Origin: Methanobacteriota archaeon
GTDB taxonomy: Archaea; Halobacteriota; Bog-38; Methanoflorentales; Methanoflorentaceae
Length of the DNA: 7,252 nt
Assembly (NCBI GenBank): GCA_028679495.1
Contig: JAJRBK010000137.1
Span: 1 to 7,252, forward strand
Direction of reading: 5' to 3'
The notes below the pieces were generated by a model. It saw nothing but the letters and a program-made list of their open reading frames with translations, made no database searches and was not told where the DNA came from. Position 1 is the stretch's first letter. Every line of letters starts with the position of its first letter. The position numbers and the translations under genes are program-made. This document shows positions 1 through 4,699 of the stretch, in pieces.

Positions 1-409
1 CACGCGGGACAACAGCGGGAAGGTTGACGGGTTCAATATGACTACGGGGCAGGGAACTGACAGGGCAGTAAAGGTCTCGTAAAACAGATATGTCGTGAAG
101 GTATGCAGGCGGACTTTCGACTCCTCGGACTAGTTCGCTCAGACAGAACAGGTTTTGTGGGAAGTCATGCTCTCGTTAAAAGTCCAGACTATGTCCAATC
201 ACATTATCGAGCAATAGGTCGGTGTGATTGTTAATGCAAGCAACATGCTTACCAAAGGTGTAAGCGGCTTCGAGGTTGCGGAAGGTCTTTGTGAGTCCCC
301 GACTGTCACGAAGCTCGTAGCAGCAGGCAGCGGCACGTGCTCTTATACAGGTGAGCCTTATCTATTTGAGACGGAGCGTCTACACAACTTCTGCTGTAAT
401 AACTATCCG
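1..409 (+). other. Region without a confident gene; possible decayed reading frame
   Basis: No intact gene is convincing here. In the frame beginning at base 2 the translation runs on for more than 100 codons but is broken by three stops (TAA near 80, TAG near 128, TAG near 215). Between them lie protein-like stretches: one reading YVVKVCRRTFDSSD around 89-127, and one with QVLWEVMLSLKVQ around 146-184. The first stretch is faintly reminiscent of the zinc-ribbon part of some transposases, but there is only a single cysteine, so I do not assign a family. The open stretch from about 224 overlaps the end of the minus-strand SnoaL-like gene and is probably chance. The region may be a dead gene or plain spacer. 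Confidence 0.2.
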
Positions 410-853
410 CTAAGAAAACGCTTCAGCTGCATTCGATGCATTTTCTGGCACGTCCTGGGTAATATCCCAGTATTCAACAATCTTATCTCCGCTAAAACGG
501 AAGAGATGCACCTGTCGTAACCCGCCTTCGCTTGGCTTCTGACTTGAAAGCTGCGTGTGCACGGCAACGAGGTCTCCCTCAGCAAGGACGTGTCTGACAA
601 TAAGCTTAAAGTCAGCTGTCGACCCTTTTACTATCCCTTCTGCTCCCTGTTTCTGCACTTCAATCATTGCATCGGTCAACGCATCCATGTCGCCAGCGAC
701 ATACGGATTGTGCGTCTTGCAATCGGGGGCGAAGAATCGCAGTCCGTCCTTTGATCTTCCTTGACCAATTAAATTGAAGAATTCGACTGCATTGTCCTTG
801 CGGGTCTTATTTACATCCCTCTCAGAAATCTCAGAGCGTTTTTCGCTATTCAT
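410..853 (-). CDS. SnoaL-like / NTF2-fold protein (COG4922-like)
   Basis: This encodes a 147-residue cytosolic protein resembling the predicted SnoaL-like polyketide-cyclase/aldol-condensing family, which has an NTF2-like cone fold. The visible family pattern is an N-terminal helix region (about residues 18-45), THNPYVAG at 47-54, AEGDLVAVHT at 91-100, VHLFRF at 115-120 and the ending KIVEYWDITQDVPE at 124-137 followed by an Asn/Ala tail. Histidines 48, 99 and 116 and Asp130 line the usual pocket positions. The substrate is unknown; many members have no demonstrated reaction. The frame is open upstream to 1030, but ATG at 853 is chosen because GGTGA lies 4 bases before it and homology begins there; the extra upstream residues come from repeat sequence. 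It is the only cargo gene on the minus strand of the island. No T-run follows its stop. Confidence 0.8.
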   Translation of the reverse strand: MNSEKRSEISERDVNKTRKDNAVEFFNLIGQGRSKDGLRFFAPDCKTHNPYVAGDMDALTDAMIEVQKQGAEGIVKGSTADFKLIVRHVLAEGDLVAVHTQLSSQKPSEGGLRQVHLFRFSGDKIVEYWDITQDVPENASNAAEAFS

Positions 854-994
854 TGGTTCACCAAAAAGAACAGGTAGCTCGTGCATTATACGTGCTTGCC
901 GTGCATACGAGGCTATGTTCCTGTTTCTCCGTGCTTTCCGTGCTTTCTCACTGTTCTTCGAACAAGGATCTACAGGCACGCGAAACGTCTTTAG

Positions 995-1056
995 CCCTTG
1001 AACACGTGCCTTGTAGCTGGTGGTGTACAAACGGAGAAAAAGAGGAGCAGGATTGT
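995..1056 (+). repeat. Repeat block 2, copy 1 (CACGTG/AGCTGG block)
   Basis: This is a degenerate copy of a block seen again at 1997-2060 and 3411-3519. The shared order is CACGTGCCTT, then GTAGCTGG, then an ACAAA(A)GGAG-type purine run ending GGAGC. Here the motifs are AACACGTGCCTTGTAGCTGG followed by GTACAAACGGAGAAAAAGAGG. Unlike the other copies it has no recognisable integrase tail beside it. It lies upstream of the SnoaL-like gene and explains the open frame that extends beyond that gene's start. The match was found by eye, so its exact ends are approximate. Confidence 0.45.
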
Positions 1057-1115
1057 TTAGTGCGTAACATTTCTATGTCACTTCGCTTTTTATGCTTTCA
1101 ATCGCAGTGTTAACG

Positions 1116-1204
1116 TGCGTTAGGGGTTTGTCACCTCACACTTTTGGCCAAGCTGTATTGGTAATATGCGTGTGTTTGACCTCGCACACGCACACCCTAA
1201 CGCA
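1116..1204. repeat. Nested inverted repeat
   Basis: The outer arms are perfect 10-mers, TGCGTTAGGG at 1116-1125 and CCCTAACGCA at 1195-1204. Inside them is a second hairpin, TGCGTGTG at 1167-1174 and CACACGCA at 1185-1192, with a 10-base loop. The stretch between 1057 and 1232 carries no convincing gene. The structure could be a recombination-site-like palindrome, an RNA stem or the remnant of an element end; none of these is shown by the sequence. Confidence 0.45.
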
Positions 1205-1270
1205 TGTGCTTCATTGTAGACATAGTAGCACCCCCTGCCCCCACCCCTTGCTGCACGTGTCTCCGCCCAT
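1200..1270 (+). repeat. Repeat block 2, copy 2, with possible trace of an integrase tail
   Basis: The stretch CCCTGCCCCCACCCC-TTGCTGCACGTG (1233-1259) closely matches CCTTGCCCCCACCC-GTTGATGCACGT at 3411-3436 and the C-rich/CACGTG part of the 1997-2060 copy. Immediately left of it, GTGCTTCATTGTAGACATAGTAGC loosely resembles GTGCTTGTAGTGAGATTAGTAAC of the integrase tail at 3389-3411, so a strongly decayed tail may be present. The block part is reasonably clear and the tail part is weak. It ends about 135 bases before the SRPBCC gene start, the same relation that the later blocks have to the genes that follow them. Confidence 0.4.
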
Positions 1271-1340
1271 GATGCCCGTAATTCATCGGCAGACCATTGA
1301 GGCCGAAGGCAGCAAGTTTTCTGGGATGTCATCCCAACGA

Positions 1341-1385
1341 TCTTAAATTAGATTAGTTAAGTTTGAAATAATCTGTTTTTAAACC
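1341..1385 (+). promoter_or_regulatory. Probable promoter region of the SRPBCC gene
   Basis: This AT-rich stretch holds several archaeal TATA-like candidates: CTTAAATTAG near 1343-1352, TTTGAAATAATC near 1362-1373 and TTTTTAAA near 1376-1383. The ATG is at 1405, so a start from the first or second would give a short leader. A similar string, GATTAGTTAA-AGTTTAA, recurs at 2280-2295 where no gene follows. Which box is used cannot be decided by eye. Confidence 0.3.
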
Positions 1386-1404
1386 AGAGTGCGTGGGTAA
1401 TCCT

Positions 1405-1842
1405 ATGGAAAAATTACAATTTTCGATTGAAATTAAAGCACCCCGAGAAAAGGTCTGGAAGGTTCTGTGGGAAGACGCAACCTATCGTGACTGGGCAAAC
1501 ATAATCGATGAGGGACAGTATGTCGTGGGTGATTGGAGCGAAGGAGGCAAAATACAGTTTCTTTATCCAAGCGGTAGCGGAGTATCCAGCGTGATTGAGA
1601 AGCTTGTACCCAACGAGTTTGTATCCTTCAGAAATGCAGCAGACATAGAAAACTGGAAAGAGCAGCCCCTAGCCGAGAAGTCAGAAGAATGGTCTGGCGG
1701 AACAGAAAGTTACTCGCTCAAGGAAGAAGATGGCGTTACTACCTTAACTGTTGCCTTCGATGTCCCTCAAGCGCACAAAGATGAATTTGAGGATAAATTT
1801 CCAAAAGCCTTGCAACGAGTGAAAATGCTGTCTGAGCGATAG
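1405..1842 (+). CDS. SRPBCC (AHSA1/START-like) domain protein
   Basis: This encodes a 145-residue protein of the SRPBCC superfamily, helix-grip proteins with a deep hydrophobic pocket that bind lipids or other small ligands; some are cyclases or AHSA1-type co-chaperone domains. The typical start is visible as FSIEIKAPREKVWKVLW (5-21) with WEDATYRDW (22-30), followed by the glycine-rich turn GDWSEGGKIQF (42-52), YPSGSGVSSVIEKLVPNE (54-71) and a C-terminal helix from about 122. Length is normal for a single domain. No ligand can be named and no signal peptide is seen. A GTG at 1393 in the same frame would add four residues; ATG at 1405 is preferred because homology-like sequence begins there, although the ribosome site (GGGTAA) is weak. 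It is followed by a T-run and then by a reversed integrase tail. Confidence 0.82.
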   Translation: MEKLQFSIEIKAPREKVWKVLWEDATYRDWANIIDEGQYVVGDWSEGGKIQFLYPSGSGVSSVIEKLVPNEFVSFRNAADIENWKEQPLAEKSEEWSGGTESYSLKEEDGVTTLTVAFDVPQAHKDEFEDKFPKALQRVKMLSER

Positions 1843-1892
1843 GAATTACGGGTTAAATGCGGATATTCTCCATAATGCTCCCTCGAACGGCT

Positions 1893-1908
1893 GAGTGATC
1901 TTTTTTCC
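1893..1908 (+). terminator. T-run after the SRPBCC gene
   Basis: A run of six T (1901-1906) preceded by GAGTGATC lies about 55 bases after the stop, which suits archaeal T-tract termination. On the other strand the same run reads as lysine codons (KRGKK) in the frame of the decayed integrase tail that begins here. The intact integrase has the same arrangement at its own 3' end. Confidence 0.4.
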
Positions 1909-1914
1909 CTCGCT

Positions 1915-2000
1915 TTAGAACCACGCCTCTCCAATACCGCAAATAGATGTCACAGACATGCTCAGGTAGTCATACTTGTAGTGAGACCCGTCAACACCTG
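1915..2000 (-). pseudogene. Integrase 3'-end remnant (copy B), frameshifted
   Basis: Bases 1928-2000 align with 4748-4821 of the intact integrase (codons 276-300). By hand count about 59 of 74 positions agree, and 23 of the last 24 at the 1977-2000 side. On the minus strand it starts VDGSHYKYDY; a one-base deletion then shifts the frame, and it resumes as PEHVCDIYLRYWRGVVLK, matching PEHVYDVYMKYW of the integrase. It keeps the catalytic-tyrosine context SHYK but cannot encode a protein. It sits about 85 bases after the SRPBCC stop, facing that gene, and is joined directly to repeat block 2 on its right. Confidence 0.75.
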
Positions 2001-2060
2001 CCCCCATCCCCGTGAGCACGTGCCTTTGAGCTGGGTGGACAAAAGGGAGCTGCCAATAGG
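1997..2060 (+). repeat. Repeat block 2, copy 3
   Basis: Reading left to right, a C-rich stretch CCTGCCCCCATCCCCGTGAG is followed by CACGTGCCTTTGAGCTGG, then GTGGACAAAAGGGAGCTGCC and AATAGG. The same order of motifs occurs at 3411-3519 and partly at 995-1056 and 1233-1270. It abuts the integrase tail at CACCTG, exactly where homology to the intact integrase stops. It has no convincing coding content. Confidence 0.55.
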
Positions 2061-2389
2061 TGCCGCGCGAGAATGTTTTCTATGTCTTGTTTGTTACGAT
2101 ACGACTCGTCACATTGTTTCGTGCTTTGATTCCTCTCGCTGTTTTTGCTATTCGGAAGCAAGAAAAAGGACATCAAAATAAGGGGAGAATTGAGGCCACA
2201 AAACAAGAAATGATCTAACTATTCCTTCAAAAACAGAGCTCTATGGGGTATGTGGGGGCAAGAAACACTTTTGTTAATGATTAGTTAAAAGTTTAAGTTC
2301 CCTTAACTTCAAATACCGGCTAAGCGATGCGTGTTGCCCCGCTTGTTGCCCTTTTTTGTAGTGTAAAGGTACTTTTACCGTTCAACAAC

Positions 2390-2410
2390 TGAGCAAATTA
2401 CATTTGCTCA
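2390..2410. promoter_or_regulatory. Perfect inverted repeat, operator-like
   Basis: TGAGCAAAT and ATTTGCTCA are perfect 9-base arms separated by TAC. The short spacer and AT content suit a dimeric regulator site better than a strong RNA stem, but no adjacent start of transcription is evident. A second small hairpin with a T-run follows immediately, so the pair could also belong to a transcript end. Confidence 0.35.
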
Positions 2411-2413
2411 TTC

Positions 2414-2434
2414 ACTAACAATTAGTATTTTTTT
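2414..2434 (+). terminator. Small hairpin plus T-run
   Basis: ACTAA, loop CAA, TTAGT, then A and seven T form a weak stem with a good T-tract. It could end transcription on the plus strand, but there is no recognised gene directly upstream. Confidence 0.3.
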
Positions 2435-2611
2435 CTCCACATCACCCATAGAGGGTAACATGTAAATAGTCATTATTAATCCTTATAGTTTTCGCTACAT
2501 TTAAACGGTTTTACTCTGGATCCAACAAAAAAAACTCATACTTCAAGCCGCACTCGTGATGTTGATTTGAAACGGTATGTTCGCGTACACTTCCTGTAGA
2601 TTCTGATCATT

Positions 2612-2632
2612 GAACCTCTTTAAATACATAAA
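2612..2632 (+). promoter_or_regulatory. TATA-box promoter upstream of the cupredoxin gene
   Basis: TTTAAATA at 2619-2626, inside CTCTTTAAATACATAAAAA, is a strong archaeal TATA box. A start about 25 bases downstream would leave a leader of roughly 185 bases before the cupredoxin ATG, containing the 2723-2749 hairpin. A second candidate, GCTATAAAGG near 2652-2661, would give a somewhat shorter leader. Confidence 0.5.
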
Positions 2633-2722
2633 AACGCGTTACTCTCTTTATTGCTATAAAGGCGGCCGTGCCAAGCTGGAAAAAGCTTTATCGTCTTTCG
2701 CATTCATTTTACCAAGTTGCAA

Positions 2723-2749
2723 AGCATGCCACAGCAGACACGGCATGCT
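2723..2749 (+). promoter_or_regulatory. Inverted repeat in the presumed cupredoxin leader
   Basis: AGCATGCC and GGCATGCT are perfect 8-base arms around an 11-base loop, ending about 88 bases before the ATG. A T-run (six T near 2765-2770) follows. It may be a leader stem-loop, an attenuator-like element or a regulator-binding site; the sequence alone does not decide. Confidence 0.4.
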
Positions 2750-2837
2750 ACGAGTTTAATCAGCTTTTTTGCTAAAAGATCATCACAGAGACGTTAATCG
2801 CAAACCTTAAGACGTCTTTCACATCTTGACTAACCGT

Positions 2838-3239
2838 ATGCAATTGAAATCTTTAACTGTTATAGTTGTTCTCAGTCTTTCGGTTGCATCTTTGTTAGTA
2901 GCTGGTTGCACTACAAGCACTAACGACCAAACGCCTAGCGCAAGCCCAGTTACCAGCACTGCGAGTCAAAATACGGTAGTGATCCACAACTATACCTTTA
3001 GCCCTGCTTCGCTCACGATTCAAAAAGGAGCGAATGTGATCTGGAGAAACAACGATTCGGTCGACCATGAGCTTTATTCAGAAAGTCCAATATTTTCATC
3101 CCCAAAAGTTGGCGCGGGGGGTTCATCGCCATTAATTGGCGCGGGCGGCACCTACACGTATCAGTTCAATACCACAGGAACGTATCCCTACCGCTGCTTC
3201 ATCCACTCGCAGGAGACAGGGGCGATTATCGTCCAATAG
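2838..3239 (+). CDS. Cupredoxin (plastocyanin/amicyanin-like) lipoprotein
   Basis: This encodes a 133-residue exported copper-protein-like lipoprotein. An N-terminal signal (hydrophobic run LTVIVVLSLSVASLLVAG) ends in a lipobox LVAGC, so the cysteine would be lipid-anchored outside the membrane. A Ser/Thr/Pro/Asn linker of about 25 residues follows, then one cupredoxin domain: IHNYTFSPASLTIQKGANVIW, NNDSVDHE with the first His ligand, and YPYRCFIHSQETGAIIV with Cys and the second His. The amicyanin pattern C-x2-H-x2-M has Glu where Met is expected, so the axial copper ligand is changed. The role is presumably electron transfer or copper binding at the cell surface. ATG at 2838 is chosen; a TTG at 2826 would add four residues (MTNR), and neither has a clear ribosome site. 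A 185-base leader with a hairpin precedes it, and a reversed integrase tail follows. Confidence 0.85.
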   Translation: MQLKSLTVIVVLSLSVASLLVAGCTTSTNDQTPSASPVTSTASQNTVVIHNYTFSPASLTIQKGANVIWRNNDSVDHELYSESPIFSSPKVGAGGSSPLIGAGGTYTYQFNTTGTYPYRCFIHSQETGAIIVQ

Positions 3240-3328
3240 TAAGCAAGAATAGGAACAGACCCCCCTCATCTCCTAGATCATTATCTCTCTTTTCACTATC
3301 ACCACTTTTGAATGTCCTTCCTGCCGCT

Positions 3329-3403
3329 TTAAAACTCAACATCTTGCCAATATAGCATATACACATCGTAGACGTTCTCAGGCAGCGGGTGCTTGTAGTG
3401 AGA
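3329..3403 (-). pseudogene. Integrase 3'-end remnant (copy C)
   Basis: The minus strand reads SHYKHPLPENVYDVYMLYW then QDVEF and a stop, matching integrase residues 281-299 (SHYKHPLPEHVYDVYMKYW). An in-frame TAA sits where Trp280 would be, so the fragment is only 24 codons. About 49 of 60 bases agree with the intact gene over 3344-3403 by hand count. The tyrosine nucleophile is kept, but the rest of the enzyme is missing. It lies 90 bases after the cupredoxin stop, facing it, and is joined to repeat block 2 on its right. Confidence 0.8.
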
Positions 3404-3410
3404 TTAGTAA

Positions 3411-3519
3411 CCTTGCCCCCACCCGTTGATGCACGTACTTGTAATCAACCACCAAGATGGCTATCAGTGAACAAAAGGAAAAAAAGGAAAAGAAAGGGAG
3501 CTGCAACGCTCTTAATAGG
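3411..3519 (+). repeat. Repeat block 2, copy 4 (longest)
   Basis: The block begins CCTTGCCCCCACCCGTTGAT, GCACGTACTTGTAATCAACC, and continues through an A/G-rich stretch (ACAAAAGG, AAAAAGG, AAAGGGAGCTGC) to CTTAATAGG. The first and last parts match the copy at 1997-2060; the middle is about 45 bases longer here. It lies about 110 bases before the fasciclin-gene start. No gene is seen in it. Confidence 0.5.
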
Positions 3520-3618
3520 ATCAACGGGAAAATCTACTGTTTACGCTATCTAAGTGCGCCAAAGCTTCTTAAACCGGCAACAACATCGAAGGCATATCCA
3601 TTAACTGATAAACAAAGC

Positions 3619-3624
3619 AGGTGA
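3619..3624 (+). promoter_or_regulatory. Ribosome binding site deciding the FAS1 start
   Basis: AGGTGA lies five bases before GTG at 3630. It overlaps an alternative in-frame GTG at 3621, which cannot serve as both ribosome site and start, so translation is placed at 3630. Confidence 0.7.
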
Positions 3625-3629
3625 ATTGC

Positions 3630-4049
3630 GTGAAATATGACTTAGATGTTGTAACGCTTATGTCGCATCTGGAGGACTTATCCACCCTCTACCATGCGAT
3701 CGTGGGAGCAGGAATAATCCACATTCTCGACAAGCCTCATGAGATCACCCTTTTCGCTCCTGAGAACGAGGCGTTCGCTAAGCTCCAAGGAGGCACGATA
3801 ATCAGCGCGCTTGAAGACATTGAAAAGGCGAAGACCATCCTGACCTATCATGCTGTCCCGCAGAAGCTTATGGCCTCTGACCTACGCAAGCAAAAAAGCG
3901 TTACCACGCTCCAAGGCGGAATGCTCACGATTGAGGAGCACCACTGGTTGCGACACGGCATAAAGGTTAACGATGCTGTGGTAAAAGAGGCCGACATTGA
4001 AGGCACCAATGGTGTCATCCACATTATAGACGCGGTCTTAATGCCTTAG
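3630..4049 (+). CDS. Fasciclin (FAS1) domain protein
   Basis: This encodes a 139-residue protein made of one FAS1 domain, a fold used for adhesion and matrix interaction in all domains of life. The conserved H1 box is TLFAPENEAFAKL at residues 40-52, the YH pair is in ILTYHAVP at 70-77, and the H2 box NGVIHIIDAVLMP closes the protein at 127-139. The domain is complete. No signal peptide or membrane segment is visible, which is unusual because most FAS1 proteins are exported; this one would stay in the cytosol or leave by an unrecognised route. The start is GTG at 3630, set by AGGTGA five bases upstream; a GTG at 3621 is less likely. A TTCTTAAACC string about 60 bases upstream may be its TATA region. 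A reversed integrase tail follows its stop by about 130 bases. Confidence 0.85.
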   Translation: MKYDLDVVTLMSHLEDLSTLYHAIVGAGIIHILDKPHEITLFAPENEAFAKLQGGTIISALEDIEKAKTILTYHAVPQKLMASDLRKQKSVTTLQGGMLTIEEHHWLRHGIKVNDAVVKEADIEGTNGVIHIIDAVLMP

Positions 4050-4180
4050 TAAGCGGGTGTACGGCAGGTCACTGCTCGCTCGCTCTCAAAACTGCACTTC
4101 CGCATCAGTGTCTTCTGCAGATCTTCACCATTGATGTGGTGCGAAACTACGTATGTGGCTGCAGATGCACCAACCGATGT

Positions 4181-4312
4181 CTAAGCTTGCTGTTTAACGT
4201 CTTTCCAGTATTTCATATACACATCATACACGTGCTCAGGCAGCGGGTGCTTGTGGTGTGTCCAATGGCTGTCCAACACGGATTTTAACGCATTAACGCG
4301 CTCAAATTCAGG
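4181..4312 (-). pseudogene. Integrase 3'-end remnant (copy D), longest
   Basis: This is an open stretch of 43 codons on the minus strand, bounded upstream by an in-frame TGA at 4313-4315 and ending at TAG. The core WTHHKHPLPEHVYDVYMKYW matches integrase WSHYKHPLPEHVYDVYMKYW, with about 54 of 63 bases identical over 4202-4264. The nucleophilic tyrosine is replaced by histidine (THHK), so it could not cleave DNA even if joined to a catalytic domain. Upstream of the core (FERVNALKSVLDSH) it no longer resembles this integrase, and repeat block 2 is absent. It lies between the fasciclin gene and the next cargo gene. Confidence 0.8.
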
Positions 4313-4348
4313 TCAACGGACTTATGCTTGGGTGTTGAATGTTGTGCC

Positions 4349-4356
4349 GGAGGTGA
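4349..4356 (+). promoter_or_regulatory. Strong ribosome binding site
   Basis: GGAGGTGA is a near-full complement of the archaeal 16S rRNA 3' end, six bases before ATG at 4363. It is the best ribosome site in the window and firmly sets the start of the following gene. Confidence 0.8.
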
Positions 4357-4362
4357 GCAATC

Positions 4363-4668
4363 ATGCTCTACTTGGTGTATATCGAGATTCCCACAGAAGT
4401 CGGCAATCGCATCGACTTTGAAGAAGGCGGCCCCGGGAAAGTTATCGGATATATGATGAGTCGATTCAAGCCACAATTTACGGCTGTGGAAGCTGGCACG
4501 CGCAATAGCTTCCTCGTGGCGGACTTGGATGAGGCGCAAATAACAGAACTCGGGCTTCTCGTGTCGAAAAAAATGAACACGACTCCGCAGTTCACGCCCC
4601 TTATTCCAGCAGAGGCTGTTGTCGAGCTGGCTGGAAAAGCGATAGAAGCGGTGAAACAGGCACCTTAG
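4363..4668 (+). CDS. Hypothetical protein, ferredoxin-like / dimeric alpha-beta barrel shape
   Basis: This encodes a 101-residue protein that I do not recognise at family level. The apparent order of elements is a first strand LYLVYIEI (2-9), a helix region with a glycine-rich EEGGPGKVIGYMMSRF (20-35), two strands QFTAVEAGT (38-46) and NSFLVADL (48-55), helix DEAQITELGLLVSKKM (56-71), strand PQFTPLIP (75-82) and a C-terminal helix. That beta-alpha-beta-beta-alpha-beta order is like small dimeric alpha-beta barrel proteins (DUF3303 or muconolactone-isomerase-like shapes). No signal peptide or membrane segment is present. The start is secured by GGAGGTGA. It is the cargo gene next to the intact integrase, and their stops are only 31 bases apart on opposite strands. 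Confidence 0.75.
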   Translation: MLYLVYIEIPTEVGNRIDFEEGGPGKVIGYMMSRFKPQFTAVEAGTRNSFLVADLDEAQITELGLLVSKKMNTTPQFTPLIPAEAVVELAGKAIEAVKQAP

Positions 4669-4699
4669 ATCGGAGATTAAGATTAGCGACACCTGTCCC

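Larger units (their letters stand above)
2061..2610. other. Long intergenic stretch, no gene seen
   Basis: No reading frame here looks like a gene on either strand. The stretch is AT-rich and includes a promoter-like string (GATTAGTTAAAAGTTTAAG, 2280-2298), a 9-base inverted repeat (2390-2410) and a small hairpin followed by seven T (2414-2434). By position it could be a cassette whose gene has been lost, because the spacing between a block and the next gene is about 100-140 bases elsewhere and about 780 bases here. No C/D- or H/ACA-type RNA could be supported. Confidence 0.4.

Noticed and set aside
26..36. CGGGTTCAA near the left edge as a possible tRNA T-arm or attachment copy
   Set aside because: The match is about nine bases only, on the opposite strand from tRNA-Asp, and no stem or acceptor sequence surrounds it.
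854..1030. N-terminal extension of the SnoaL-like protein up to 1030
   Set aside because: The extra 59 residues come partly from repeat block 2, lie outside the family's length, and a good GGTGA-ATG start exists at 853.
1111..1204. Resemblance of GCGTTAGGG and CCCTAACGC to integron attC core sites
   Set aside because: In attC the AAC-ending box comes first and the GTT-starting box last; here the order is reversed, the seventh base of the core does not fit, and no IntI-type integrase is present.
1981..2206. Open frames on both strands of 65-72 codons
   Set aside because: They run through the repeat block and decayed integrase tail, have no ribosome site and no protein-like pattern.
2556..2603. 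GTGATGT ... CTGA as a C/D-box guide RNA
   Set aside because: The C box has a mismatch, no internal D'/C' pair is seen and terminal pairing is absent.
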